Assembly: GCF_000091305.1 (NCBI RefSeq)
Contig: NC_013929.1
Location: forward strand, 372,001 to 436,000
Length of the DNA stretch: 64,000 nucleotides
Source: Streptomyces scabiei 87.22
GTDB lineage: Bacteria > Actinomycetota > Actinomycetes > Streptomycetales > Streptomycetaceae
Reading direction: 5' to 3'
Below, in pieces: positions 27,381 to 37,000 of this stretch. The stretch's first letter is position 1. Each line of letters starts with the position of its first letter. Below the pieces are notes generated by a model. It was given only the letters and a program-made list of their open reading frames with translations. It searched no databases and was not told the origin of the DNA. A program made the translations under genes and the position numbers.

Positions 27381-27875
27381 TCAGGTCTGTGACCGCGCGG
27401 GCAGCGGAATCAGCATGCAGCTGCTCGTGGCGTGGGCCAGGAGGCGGTCCTCGCCGTCGATGAGCGTCGCCTCGGCCAGTGCCGTACGGCGGCCGCCGTT
27501 GAGGACCGTGCCGACGGCGCGCACCGTGCCGGTGTCCACCGTGATGCGCCGCAGGAACTTCACGGTCAGGTCGAGTGAGGTGTATCCCATGCCGGCCGGC
27601 AGGGTGGACTGCACGGCGCACCCCGCGGCCGAGTCGAGCAGCGTCGCGAAGACTCCGCCGTGCACACTGCCGATCGGGTTGTAGTGCTCCTCCCCCGGCG
27701 TCAGCGAGAACACCACCCGGCCGAACTCCACCTCGTCGAGGGCCATGTCCAGGGTGGCCGCGATGGGCGCGGCGGGCAGCCGGCCGTCCTTCACGTCACG
27801 CAGGAACTCCAGACCGGAGACACGGCCGACGGCTGCTGCCGAAAGCTGGGGATCCTCCCACTCGTACGTCCGCAT
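27381..27875 (-). CDS. PaaI-type hotdog thioesterase
   Basis: The 164-aa protein carries the hotdog signature HYNPIGSVHGGVFATLLDSAAGCAV followed by YTSLDLTVKFLRRI, as in PaaI/YbgC-like acyl-CoA thioesterases. ATG 27875 (MRTYEWEDPQL) is the usual family start; a GTG at 27941 would place the N-terminus across the operator-like palindrome. It is divergent from an HxlR gene, its likely regulator. Confidence 0.87.
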   Translation of the reverse strand: MRTYEWEDPQLSAAAVGRVSGLEFLRDVKDGRLPAAPIAATLDMALDEVEFGRVVFSLTPGEEHYNPIGSVHGGVFATLLDSAAGCAVQSTLPAGMGYTSLDLTVKFLRRITVDTGTVRAVGTVLNGGRRTALAEATLIDGEDRLLAHATSSCMLIPLPARSQT

Positions 27876-27914
27876 CCGCCCCACGGTCCCGCCTCCGGCT
27901 TCCACTCCCACCTG

Positions 27915-27931
27915 ACTTCGTAGATCGAAGT
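27915..27931. promoter_or_regulatory. Operator-like palindrome between thioesterase and HxlR genes
   Basis: ACTTCG-TAGAT-CGAAGT is a perfect 6-bp-arm inverted repeat in a locally AT-rich divergent promoter, followed by TGACAG-type repeats. It is a likely HxlR binding site. Confidence 0.55.
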
Positions 27932-27987
27932 TAGCTGTCACCGTCTCTGACTGTCAATGACGAAGCCAGAGTCCCTACCATGACGGC

Positions 27988-28458
27988 ATGGAGTGGCTTG
28001 AGGCGAGCACGGACAACTGCCCCGTGCAGCGCACGCTCGACGTCGTCGGCGAGAAGTGGAGTCTGCTGATCCTGCGGGACGCCGCCAGCGGCGTACGCAG
28101 GTTCGACGACTTCCGCCGTCACATGGGGCTGTCGGAGGCGGTCCTGAGCGACCGGCTGCGCAAACTGACCGCGGCGGGCATCCTCACCACCGTCCCCTAC
28201 CGGGATCCCGGCAGCCGTGCCCGCAACGAGTACCGGCTCACGCGCAAGGGGTGGGATCTGTGGCCGGTGCTGATCGCTCTGCGCCAGTGGGGGGAGACGT
28301 ATGCCGGCGACCCGGCGGGTCCCGTGCTCGACCTGCACCATTCCGACTGCGGGGCGCCGGTCCGGGTGGTGGTGGAGTGCGCCGCCGAGCACTCCGCGCT
28401 GGCTCCCCGGGATGTCACGGCCCGGCCGGGTCCGGGAGCGCGCCGCCGGAGCGGTTGA
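27988..28458 (+). CDS. HxlR-family winged-helix regulator
   Basis: The 156-aa protein shows the HxlR core: NCPVQRTLDVVGEKWSLLILRDAASGVRRFDDFRRHMGLSEAVLSDRLRKL with EYRLTRKGWDLWPVL as the wing. It probably represses the divergent thioesterase gene through the palindrome 57-73 bp upstream. The last ~20 residues are a basic low-complexity tail. Confidence 0.9.
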   Translation: MEWLEASTDNCPVQRTLDVVGEKWSLLILRDAASGVRRFDDFRRHMGLSEAVLSDRLRKLTAAGILTTVPYRDPGSRARNEYRLTRKGWDLWPVLIALRQWGETYAGDPAGPVLDLHHSDCGAPVRVVVECAAEHSALAPRDVTARPGPGARRRSG

Positions 28459-28592
28459 GCACCGGCGGCGCGCCCATGGTGTGTCGACGAGGACGGCCCG
28501 CACGCGCCTCTCCGGCCCGGGGAGGGGCAGCTGCCCGAACGCCGAGGTACTCGCCCGGTCGGTGGGGCCTTCTGCGTCGTCTGGCGGTCCCC

Positions 28593-28868
28593 ATGGATGC
28601 CGCGCTCTGGGCCGAACTCGCCTTCCCACCGCACCGCACCCGGCTGCCCGTGCTCGGCGGGCTGCCGACGGGCGTGGAACGGGACGACCCGCTGCCGCCG
28701 CACCCGTGGTACCCGTTCCGCCCGTCCCGGGACGCGTTCCGGTACACGCTCGCGCGGACGCCCGTCGTCAGGGAGCCGTGCTGCGGGCGATCTACGACCG
28801 GGGATGCTGATATGCCAGGAATAAGACCCCTATCGTCCGATGCCCGTTCATGCATGATGACGGAATGA
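28593..28868 (+). pseudogene. Possible gene remnant (91-codon frame)
   Basis: The frame MDAALWAELAFPPHRTRLPVLGG... has coding-like third positions up to about 28790, where the bias moves to another frame that ends AVLRAIYDRGC. This looks like a short gene with a late frameshift or an internal deletion. I do not recognise the parent family. It runs into the start of the radical SAM gene. A spurious frame cannot be excluded. Confidence 0.3.
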
Positions 28869-30214
28869 ACCACAGTGACCAGCGCTTCCACGTCATCGTG
28901 CTGTCGAACTTCGCGAAGGGCTTCGACAAGTACGCGTACGCCTACGGCAAGGCGGGGATCCCGGAGAGCACCTATCCCGACCGGTTCCATCTGCTGACCC
29001 GTGCGGAGTTGGGGATCGGCGTCGGCAAGGCAGGACGACTGCTGGACCGTCTGGCGATACCGGGCGACCGGTTGCTGGTGCTGGAAACCACGGTGGACCC
29101 CGACGAGTTGGTGCCGAACGCGTCGACCGGCCTCGGCATGGAGTTGCGCCGGCCCCGCATCCGGTTGTCGGCCCTGTACGAACTCGACGAACTCGACCAG
29201 GAGGGCGACGACTTCACGCTGCGCCCGACCACCGTCGAGGACACGATGGCGGCCTCTCTCCGCCTTCACCCCTCGGTACGGCGTCGTTACGCCGACTCGC
29301 GACCGCGCTCGGTGTCGATGCTGCCGGTCGCCTCCGCCTGCCAGGCCCGTTGTTCGTTCTGCTTCTCCTCCGCCTCGATCTCCAGCGACCAGCCGCCGGC
29401 ACGGGTCCCGTGGGACGCGGTCGCCCACTGGCTGGAGCGCGCCCGTGCGGCGGGTGCTGAGCGTGCGGTGATCACCGGCGGCGGGGAGCCCACGCTCATC
29501 CCCTTCGACCAGCAACTGCGCCTGGTGTCGGCCTGCTCGGCGGCCTTCCCGAAAGTCGTCCTGATCACCAACGCGCACACGCTGGCGAAGGGCGAGCACG
29601 CCGACCGGGCCGAACGCCTCGCGGCCCTGAGCACCGCGGGACTGAGCGTGCTCGCCGTCTCCCGGCACCATCAGGACGACGCCGTCAACGAGCGGCTGAT
29701 GATGCTGCGCACCCCGGTGCACTCGGTCGTCGACACCTGGCGCGTGGACCGTGACCGCTGGCCGGGGCTACGGACGAGACTGATCTGCGTGCTCCAGCAC
29801 GGCGGCGTCGCCGACGCGGCCGGCATCGCCGCCTACCTCTCGTGGGCCGCGGCTCTCGGCGTCGAGGAGGTCTGCTTCAAGGAACTCTATGTGTCCACAA
29901 GCACCGAGTCGCTCTACTTCGACCGCGCCGCGAACGTCTGGAGCCGGGAGCACCAGGTGTCGCTGTCCCTCGTCACCCGGTTCGCCGAGCGGCACGGCTT
30001 CGCCCTGGCGAGCCGGCTGCCCTGGGGGTCGCCGGTCTACGACGGCACCTGGGACGGCCGGCCGATACGGATCGCCGCGTACACCGAACCGAGCCTGCTC
30101 TGGGAACGCGCCAACGGGATCGCCCGCAGCTGGAACGTCATGGCCGACGGACGCTGCTACGCCTCCCTGGAGGACCGGGCCAGCGAGATCGTGGCGGAAG
30201 GCGCGACGGCATGA
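28865..30214 (+). CDS. Radical SAM enzyme of unknown substrate
   Basis: The 449-aa protein has a [4Fe-4S] motif Cys159-x3-Cys163-x2-Cys166 (ACQARCSFCF), then AVITGGGEPTLIP as the GGE-type SAM-binding strand, and later VLITNAHTL and VCFKELYVS. The cluster is unusually far from the N-terminus: the first ~150 residues form an extra domain (VIVLSNFAKGFDKYAYAYGKAG...) that I do not recognise. No RiPP precursor or SPASM-type Cys-rich tail was seen. The next gene, a PLP enzyme, starts inside its stop codon (ATGA), so the two likely act on one pathway. The start ATG follows TGATGACGGA. Confidence 0.87.
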   Translation: MNHSDQRFHVIVLSNFAKGFDKYAYAYGKAGIPESTYPDRFHLLTRAELGIGVGKAGRLLDRLAIPGDRLLVLETTVDPDELVPNASTGLGMELRRPRIRLSALYELDELDQEGDDFTLRPTTVEDTMAASLRLHPSVRRRYADSRPRSVSMLPVASACQARCSFCFSSASISSDQPPARVPWDAVAHWLERARAAGAERAVITGGGEPTLIPFDQQLRLVSACSAAFPKVVLITNAHTLAKGEHADRAERLAALSTAGLSVLAVSRHHQDDAVNERLMMLRTPVHSVVDTWRVDRDRWPGLRTRLICVLQHGGVADAAGIAAYLSWAAALGVEEVCFKELYVSTSTESLYFDRAANVWSREHQVSLSLVTRFAERHGFALASRLPWGSPVYDGTWDGRPIRIAAYTEPSLLWERANGIARSWNVMADGRCYASLEDRASEIVAEGATA

Positions 30215-31245
30215 GGTTCCAGGAGTTCCAGGAATTCCGGCAGCGACAGCTGAGTGCTTCCCCCTCGCTCCTGGACGCCGCCGAGACCAACGTGTACGGG
30301 GCGCTCGCCCCGCTTCGACCGCAACTGCCCACCGGCACACCCACCGTGCACCGTTGCGATCTCGCCCGAGCCTGGCTGCGGCGCTACGAACTGCCGGAGG
30401 AGTGGTCCGGCCGTGCCATGGTCAGCCGAGGGGTCCGGCACGGGCTCGGTGTGGTGTTCCCCTGGCTGCGCGCCGCGCGGGGACGGTTGTGGCTGCCCGG
30501 TGACGTGTACCCGGTGTACTTCGAACTCGCCCGCGCCGCGGGGCTGGAACCGGCTTCCTATCCGACGCTACCGGCGCCGGCCCTGCCGAGAGCGCCGGCA
30601 GTCGACCGGCCCGAGTACCTGCTGCTGGCCAACCCCAGCAAACCGCTCGGCCGACACCTGTCCGACGCCGAGTGCGCCGAACTGATCGCGTGGCTGAGGG
30701 AATCTCCACGGCGCCGTCTGCTGATCGACACCGTCTACGACTTGGAGACCCCGTTCGCGACCGGCACCCGGCGCCTGCTGGACACCGGACGTGCGGTCCT
30801 GCTGCATTCGGCCACCAAGGGATGGCTGTGGCCACGCACGTTCGGTGTGGCCCTGCTGGGTACGGCGGACGCCGAACTGGCCGACGCGTTCCGGGCGGAT
30901 CCGCCGGCCCCGGCGCAACTGCAGCTCGCCGACCGGCTGCTGACGGAGCACGGCGACGTGCCCCGTCAGGTCGTCGCGGAACTGGCGGCACGGGCTGAGC
31001 GGCTGTTCGAACGGCTGCCGGAGGACGTGCTCGGGGCGATCTCCGCAGCGAGCCGGACCTGTCCCGGCAACTACTTCTTTCCCGTCGCCATTCCGGCGCA
31101 GGTGCTGCGGCGCGAGTACGGCGTGCTCGCCGCGCCGGTGAGCGTGTTCGGGGCGACCCAATGGTCCGGCTCGGTCCTGACCAGCCTTGCCGACGCCTTC
31201 GGCCCGGCACCGACGCCGGCTCCGCACCCGGTGCGTCGGCGTTGA
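30211..31245 (+). CDS. PLP-dependent aminotransferase-like enzyme (fold type I)
   Basis: The 344-aa protein is shorter than most class I/II aminotransferases (~390 aa) but keeps their landmarks: LLLANPSKPLG in place of NPNNPTG, LLIDTVYDLE (Asp for the pyridine nitrogen), and the PLP lysine Lys203 in HSATKGWLWPRTFG. The start overlaps the radical SAM stop by 4 bp. Transamination, decarboxylation or lyase chemistry on the radical SAM product is plausible. No close family is recognised, and the pair is the most opaque enzymatic unit in the window. Confidence 0.82.
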   Translation: MRFQEFQEFRQRQLSASPSLLDAAETNVYGALAPLRPQLPTGTPTVHRCDLARAWLRRYELPEEWSGRAMVSRGVRHGLGVVFPWLRAARGRLWLPGDVYPVYFELARAAGLEPASYPTLPAPALPRAPAVDRPEYLLLANPSKPLGRHLSDAECAELIAWLRESPRRRLLIDTVYDLETPFATGTRRLLDTGRAVLLHSATKGWLWPRTFGVALLGTADAELADAFRADPPAPAQLQLADRLLTEHGDVPRQVVAELAARAERLFERLPEDVLGAISAASRTCPGNYFFPVAIPAQVLRREYGVLAAPVSVFGATQWSGSVLTSLADAFGPAPTPAPHPVRRR

Positions 31246-31331
31246 GGTGTGCGAGGAGGGGCCATCTCGTATGCGGGCGCGCTGGACAGACCCGGCCCGG
31301 AGCGAGGCCCGCTGGTGGCCCCGGAGTCGGG

Positions 31332-32027
31332 TCACCCCTCGCGGACGGATGCGGCAGAGCCGGCGTGTCCGAGCCGTCGCACGGCCGTGGCTCCGAGGCT
31401 GGTGTCGATGTGCCCGCGCATGATCTCCTCGGCCCCGGCACTGTCACCGAGGGCGACGCACTCGACCAGCAGGTCGTGTTCCCTGGCCTTCTGGTCCCGG
31501 GCCTCCTGTCCCCGGTCGGTACGGAGCGCCAGGCGCCGATAGCGGTCGGCCTTGTCCCACAGGGACTCCAACGTCCCGATGAGCAGGTCGTTGTGGGAGG
31601 CCGTGTAGATCGCCGCGTGGAAGCGTCGATGAGCCACCAACTGCCCGACGCTCGGGTGCGGAGGGAGCGGGGCCAGCCCGTCCGCCGCGGCGCGGATGGC
31701 GCGGATGTCGGCCTTGGTGCGCCGTTCGGCCGCCAGTGACGCGGCCAGCGGGTCAAGGGACCGGCGGAGCTCCAGGAGATCGCGCGCTTCCTCGGCCCGC
31801 AGCGGCGCGACCCGCGCGTCCCGGTGGGCGTCCAGGTCGACCAGGCCCTCGCCCTTGAGGCGACGCAGTGCCTCGCGCAGCGGCGTGGTGCTGATGCCGA
31901 TGGAGCGGGCGAGTTCACGTTGCTGGATCACCGAGCCGGGCTCCAGCTCCCCGGAGAGAATCCGGTCGCGGACCTGGCGGTAGGCGAGGTCGCTCTTCGT
32001 CTCCACGGCCTCGATCGGCACCCGCAT
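31332..32027 (-). CDS. GntR-family regulator, FCD (FadR) subgroup
   Basis: The 231-aa protein has a GntR wHTH (AYRQVRDRILSGELEPGSVIQQRELARSIGISTTPLREALRRLKGEGLV) and a helical FCD domain with metal-site histidines (HRRFHAAIYTASHN, HIDTS). FCD regulators commonly sense carboxylic acids. The divergent dehydrogenase is the likely target, with GTTATAAC palindromes near both genes. ATG 32027 (MRVPIEAVE) was preferred to an upstream GTG whose leader spans one palindrome. Confidence 0.9.
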   Translation of the reverse strand: MRVPIEAVETKSDLAYRQVRDRILSGELEPGSVIQQRELARSIGISTTPLREALRRLKGEGLVDLDAHRDARVAPLRAEEARDLLELRRSLDPLAASLAAERRTKADIRAIRAAADGLAPLPPHPSVGQLVAHRRFHAAIYTASHNDLLIGTLESLWDKADRYRRLALRTDRGQEARDQKAREHDLLVECVALGDSAGAEEIMRGHIDTSLGATAVRRLGHAGSAASVREG

Positions 32028-32047
32028 GCGCCCCCTCCGGCCATCGA

Positions 32048-32058
32048 CGGTTATAACG
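32048..32058. promoter_or_regulatory. Operator-like palindrome near the GntR start
   Basis: CGGTTATAACG, core GTTATAAC at 32050-32057, lies 21 bp upstream of the GntR start codon. It has the same core as the site at 32204-32211, as expected for an autoregulated GntR site. Confidence 0.55.
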
Positions 32059-32202
32059 AACTCGGCAAGCCCGGCCCCTGCCAAGGCATCCTACCCGGAA
32101 GGCAATCCGGGCCTCTGCTTCTCGACTCGCGATCTGCCCTGCCGATCCCGCCCTCTATGGCCACGGGGCGACCGCGGCCCTCCTGGCGGGTTGACCTCCA
32201 TA

Positions 32203-32212
32203 GGTTATAACC
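32203..32212. promoter_or_regulatory. Operator-like palindrome upstream of the dehydrogenase
   Basis: GGTTATAACC is a perfect 10-bp palindrome 60 bp before the dehydrogenase start, just downstream of a TTGACC hexamer (32191-32196). Confidence 0.6.
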
Positions 32213-32271
32213 GTCACTGTTGCGGCGACCGCGTCCGAGGCACGCCACGGGCCCCTTCGAGAAGGAGGAAC

Positions 32272-33414
32272 ATGACCACCCACCCCCGCCGGAGAAGTCC
32301 CGTGACGACCGCCGACACCCCGCACCGCTACACCCTCGGCGTCCTGTACGGCGACGGCATCGGTCCCGAGATCGTCCCGGCCTCGGTTCTGGTCGCCGAC
32401 GCCGCACTCGCCGCCGTCGGCGCCCCGGGCGTCGCCTGGAAACCACTGCCCGTGGGCTCGCAGGCCATCGAGGAGCACGGCGAGGCGATCCCGACGGCCA
32501 CCCTCGCTGCCCTCGCCGAGACCGACGGATGGCTTCTCGGCCCGCACGACAGCGCGGCCTACCCCGAACCGTTCCGCTCCCAGCTCAACCCCAGCGGCAC
32601 CATCCGCAAGCACTTCGACCTCTACGCCAATGTGCGCCCCGCCAAGTCGTTTCCCGGCGGCAAGGCCGTCGTCCCCGGGACCGACCTGGTCATCGTGCGG
32701 GAGAACACCGAGGGCTTCTACGCCGACCGCAACACCCACCGCGGCACCGGCGAGTTCATGCCCACACCGGACATCGCCCTCGCGATGGGCATCGTCACCC
32801 GCGCGGCGTGCGAGCGCATCGCACGGGAGGCGTTCGAGCTGGCCTCAGAGCGCCGCAACAAGGTCACCGTCGTCCACAAGGCCAACGTCCTCCGGCTGAC
32901 CACCGGGCTGTTCCGGGACGTCTGCCGGGAGATCGCCCAGGACTACCCCGAGGTCGAGGTCGACGACTTCCACATCGACGCCATGACCGTGCATCTGGTG
33001 CGCCGGGCCCAGGAGTTCGACGTCGTGGTCACCGAGAACATGTTCGGCGACATCCTCTCGGACCTCGCCGCCGAGCTGGCCGGCTCCCTGGGCATCGCCC
33101 CTTCCCTGAACGCCTCACAGGACCGTGCCATGGCACAGGCCGCACACGGCTCCGCGCCCGACATCGCCGGGCAGGACCTCGCCAACCCGGGGGCGATGAT
33201 CCTGTCCACGGCCATGCTGCTGCAGTGGCTGGGCGCCCGGCACGAGGACACGGCCTTGGTACGTGCCGCGAGCGTCATCGAGAAGGGCGTGGCCGCCACC
33301 CTCGCGCAGGGCACGGCCACCCGGGACATGGGCGGGACGGCGGGATGCCGGGCGTTCACGGAGGCGGTCGTAACCTCGATCGACCGTGTCGTGGCCTCGA
33401 CCGGTCGGCGGTGA
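32272..33414 (+). CDS. Isocitrate/isopropylmalate/tartrate dehydrogenase-family enzyme
   Basis: The 380-aa protein is a beta-decarboxylating dehydrogenase: LYGDGIGPEI, GTIRKHFDLYANVRPAKSF (substrate arginines), IVRENTEGFYADR, VHKANVLRLT, VTENMFGDILSDL (metal aspartates) and AHGSAPDIAGQDLANPGAMILS. Such enzymes oxidise and decarboxylate 2-hydroxyacids such as tartrate, isopropylmalate or isocitrate with NAD(P). Control by an FCD-GntR regulator and the lack of leu genes nearby favour a catabolic substrate (tartrate-like). GAAGGAGGAAC precedes the ATG. The first ~20 residues are an extension. Confidence 0.9.
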   Translation: MTTHPRRRSPVTTADTPHRYTLGVLYGDGIGPEIVPASVLVADAALAAVGAPGVAWKPLPVGSQAIEEHGEAIPTATLAALAETDGWLLGPHDSAAYPEPFRSQLNPSGTIRKHFDLYANVRPAKSFPGGKAVVPGTDLVIVRENTEGFYADRNTHRGTGEFMPTPDIALAMGIVTRAACERIAREAFELASERRNKVTVVHKANVLRLTTGLFRDVCREIAQDYPEVEVDDFHIDAMTVHLVRRAQEFDVVVTENMFGDILSDLAAELAGSLGIAPSLNASQDRAMAQAAHGSAPDIAGQDLANPGAMILSTAMLLQWLGARHEDTALVRAASVIEKGVAATLAQGTATRDMGGTAGCRAFTEAVVTSIDRVVASTGRR

Positions 33415-33526
33415 CCGGTCGGCTGAACCGGGCACCGAGCGGACCGACCGTCCACGGTGACCGTCATCCACCGACGGCACCCTCGACCAGGTCCGCGCTC
33501 GACTCACCCCCCGCGCTCAGCTGGCC

Positions 33527-34057
33527 GTGTGGCCGGACCTGTCCACCGACGTTGCCGCCGTCCTGGCGAGTCTCCCCGAAGAGGGCTCCATCGAGCTCGT
33601 TCTGGAGGACGCAGAGGGCCGGATCACGAGCACCATCGCCGACGACATCCGGTTCGCGGAGCAGGCGGCAGAATCCACCGGTGCCCTCGCCGCTGCCGCC
33701 CTGTCCCTGTACGCGGGCGTACGCCAGCCGCTGTTCACCGCCGTCCTGCCCGACAACGACGGCGTCCTGCGCGCTCGTTGGCGGACCGATCCGACTCCGA
33801 GCGACCTCCATTGGGCGCTCCTCAAGTCTCTGTACCGAGGCAAGGTCGTCACCGGAACGGTGAGCGGGATCGCCGACCGTGGTGTCACCTTCGTGGACAT
33901 CGACGGCTTCACCGCGAGGACCCGTCCCGACCATCTCTCGGACACCGTCCCCGTCGGCCGGGAGGTCACCGCCGAGGTCCTCGAGGTCGACATGGTCCGG
34001 GAGCGAGTGTTGCTGTCACTCACAACGCGCCGGCCGGGGCCCATGTCCGGCGAGTGA
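33527..34057 (+). CDS. S1 RNA-binding-domain protein
   Basis: The 176-aa protein ends in an S1 domain (GKVVTGTVSGIADRGVTFVDIDGFTARTRPDHL...VTAEVLEVDMVRERVLLSL). The N-terminal ~110 residues (VLEDAEGRITSTIADDIRF...) are unassigned. The only in-frame start is GTG 33527. About 20 coding-like codons (DGTLDQVRARLTPRAQLA) precede it after an in-frame TGA near 33462, so the annotated N-terminus may be incomplete. It converges on the large WD40 gene with a 10-bp gap. Confidence 0.72.
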   Translation: MWPDLSTDVAAVLASLPEEGSIELVLEDAEGRITSTIADDIRFAEQAAESTGALAAAALSLYAGVRQPLFTAVLPDNDGVLRARWRTDPTPSDLHWALLKSLYRGKVVTGTVSGIADRGVTFVDIDGFTARTRPDHLSDTVPVGREVTAEVLEVDMVRERVLLSLTTRRPGPMSGE

Positions 34058-34067
34058 CGCGGCCCCC

Positions 34068-37000
34068 TCACCGTGCGGACGGTCGGCAGCCGACGCGAGC
34101 GGACTGGTCGTGGAGGTATCGGGCCTGTTCCTGTGAGGTGAGCGTACGGTCGACAGCCTCGCAGACGATACGCATCGCGCGCACCGGGTCGGGCAGGTCG
34201 ATGTTCCACAGTGCGACAGAGTTGCCCGTGGCGATGGCCAGGGTGTACCCGTCCGGGCCGAAGGCCACCGCTGCGACGGGGCGTGTCGGCACAGCGGCTC
34301 GCTTCTGGGCGGTCGTGAGGTCCCACAGGCCAACCCCTGTCGTGGTGCCGAGTGCCAGCGTGCGTCCGTCGGAGCCGAAGGCCAACGACCTCACCTCACC
34401 GTCGGCGCGGAAACTGTCCTGGAGCCCGCCGGTGCGCGCATCCCACGTCTTCACCGACCCGCCGCTGCTAGCGGCGGCCAGGGTGCGTCCGTCGGGGCTG
34501 AACGCGAGTGACAGCGAGGTCCGGACGCTCGGTTCGACGGTGCGCTGTGCGCGTCCGGTGGCCGCGTCGAGGAGCGTGATCCGGTCTCCGTCGGCCTCGA
34601 CGGTCAGGACGGCGAGGGTGCGGCTGTCCGGAGCGAAGAGCACCGTCCTGACGGACTGGGTGCCGCCGGTGCGCAGGGTCCGCAGGGCGCCTGTGGACAG
34701 GTGCCACATCCTCAGCGCCCCACCGTTCCCGACGAAGGCCAGGAGCCTCCCGTCAGGGCTGAAGACCGGTTTGTCGAGGCTCCCCACGGCACGGCTCTGA
34801 CGCAAACGGCCCGTGCCGACGTCGCGGATCTCCGCCTTTCCGTTCTCGCCGACTCGGGCGACCAGGACGTCCTTGTTCGGGGCGAATCCCAGGGCCGCGG
34901 GGCGGAGAACCGTGATCGGCAGGTCCCCTCCTCGTCGTGCCGGATTCCTGTCGAGCGGCAGCGTGGCTCTGCGGTCGCCGGTCCTGGCATCCCAGAGCTG
35001 GACCGCCGCTCGACCGGGGGGTCCTTGGCCGACCGTGGAAACGGTCCTCGCGTCCGGACCGAATGCCAGGTCGGTGACGGAGGTGCCGGGCCGGCCCGCC
35101 AAGGTGGTCCTGGGCCGGTCGGCGGGCAGGTCGTGCACGCGTACGGCGGGGTCCAGGTTGTTGCCGGTGACCATGGTGCGGCCGTCCGGACCGAGCGCGA
35201 CGTGGGTGATACCTCGCCCGCGGTGACCTGTGGTCAGGGTGCTCAACTCGGTTCCGGTGGCGGCGTCCCACCGGCGTACGGTTCCTCCGGAGTCCGGGAC
35301 GGCGAGGATGCGTCCGTCCGGGGAGAAGACGACCGTGCGGGAGTTCTCGAAACCGCCCCTGATCGTCCGCAGGAGGGTGCCGGTGATCACCTCCCGCAGT
35401 CGCGTCGAGCCGTCGGCGCGGACCGTCGCATAGGTCCGGCCGTCGGGGCTGAAGGCCACCGCGGTGGTGCCTTCGCTCCGCCCGTCGCGGACGGTACGCG
35501 TACGGCCGGAGCCCGTGTCCCACACTCGCACCGAGCCGTTGTGGCCCACTGCGGCGACGGTTCGTCCGTCGGCGGCGAAGACGACGGCTTGTGGAGCGTC
35601 GAGCCCGGTGAGGTGATGCCGGACGCGTCCCGTGGCCACGTCCCACACCCGGACGGCCGAGGGGTAGGCGGCTGCGACGGTATGTCCGTCAGGGCTGAAG
35701 GCCATACCGATGACTGCTCCGTCGGCGGCGGGCAGCGTGGAGATCCTGGTGCCCGTGGTCGCATCCCATACGCCGATGGTGTCTCCGGTGGCGACGGCGA
35801 GCACTCGCCCGCCGGGCCCGAACGCCGCGACGCCTCCGCTGCCGTGTGCGGTGAACGAGTGCCGCAGACGGCCCTCTGGCAGGTCCCAGATCCCCGTGCG
35901 GCCGTCCTTGCCGTGCGTGGCGAGAGTGCGCCCGTCCGGACTGAGGGCCATGGACATCACGGGTTCGGTGCCGGTGACCAGGCGTCTACGCAACGGCAAT
36001 GCGGCGGCCGCGTACAGAGCGGCACCGGCTTCGCGGGTGGGGCTGGTCCGGTAGGCGTGGACGGCGAGCAGGGCGGCGAGGTCGGGGTCGGACCGCAGCA
36101 ACGCCCCTGACTGGGCGGCCAGTTGCCGGGACTCGGCCAGACGCTGCGCGGTGATCGCGCTCTGCCGCTGCGCGATGGCCAGACCGGCGGCCACCAGGGC
36201 GAGGCACAGTGCGCCTGTGACCGCGGTGAGCACCCATCGGTATCTGCGGCGACCCTTCTGCTGGTGATCGCGGCCGGCCTTCAGGAAGGCGCGCTCCAGA
36301 TCGGTCAGTTCCCCGCGCTCCGCGTCGTCGAAGTGTTCCCGGGCGGAGGCGAGCCGGCTCCCGCGGAACAGCGCGTCCTTCTCCCGTGCGAGGTCCTGCC
36401 AGGTGTGCGCCCCTTCGGTCAGGTTCCGCAGCACACGTAGACGTTCGCGGTCCTCCTCGATCCAGCCGCTCAGCCGGGGCCAGGCCGTGATCAGCGACTC
36501 GTGGGCCAGCTCCACCGTGTCGCCGTCGAGGGTGAGCAGCCGCGCCTTGGCGAGGGCCTCCACCACGCCTGCCGAGTCGTTCTGGTCCGTATCGGGCAGT
36601 CCCGCACGGTGCACGGGGCGTCTGGTGTCGGCGGTGCCGTCGCCGGGGACCACCATGCGCAGCAACACCCGCCGGGCGGCGACCGCTTGGGCGGGTGTGA
36701 ACCGGCCGTAGACGTCTTCGGCGGTCTTGGCGATCGCTCCGTCCAGGCACCCGGCCGCCTCGTAGCCCGTCAGCGTGAGGGTCTTTCCGCGGCGGCGGCG
36801 CCATGTCTCCAGCAACGCGTGCGACAGCAGCGGCAGCCCGCCGGGCGCGTCGGCGACCTCCTCGACCAGCCGGGCGGTGAGGGCGCGCTCCACGGTCAGG
36901 CCGGCGGCCGTGGCCGGTTTGACGACGGCGTTCCGCAGTTCGGCCGGGCTCATCGGTCCGGCGAGCAGGTTGGCGTCACGCAGTGCGTCGGCCAGGTCTC

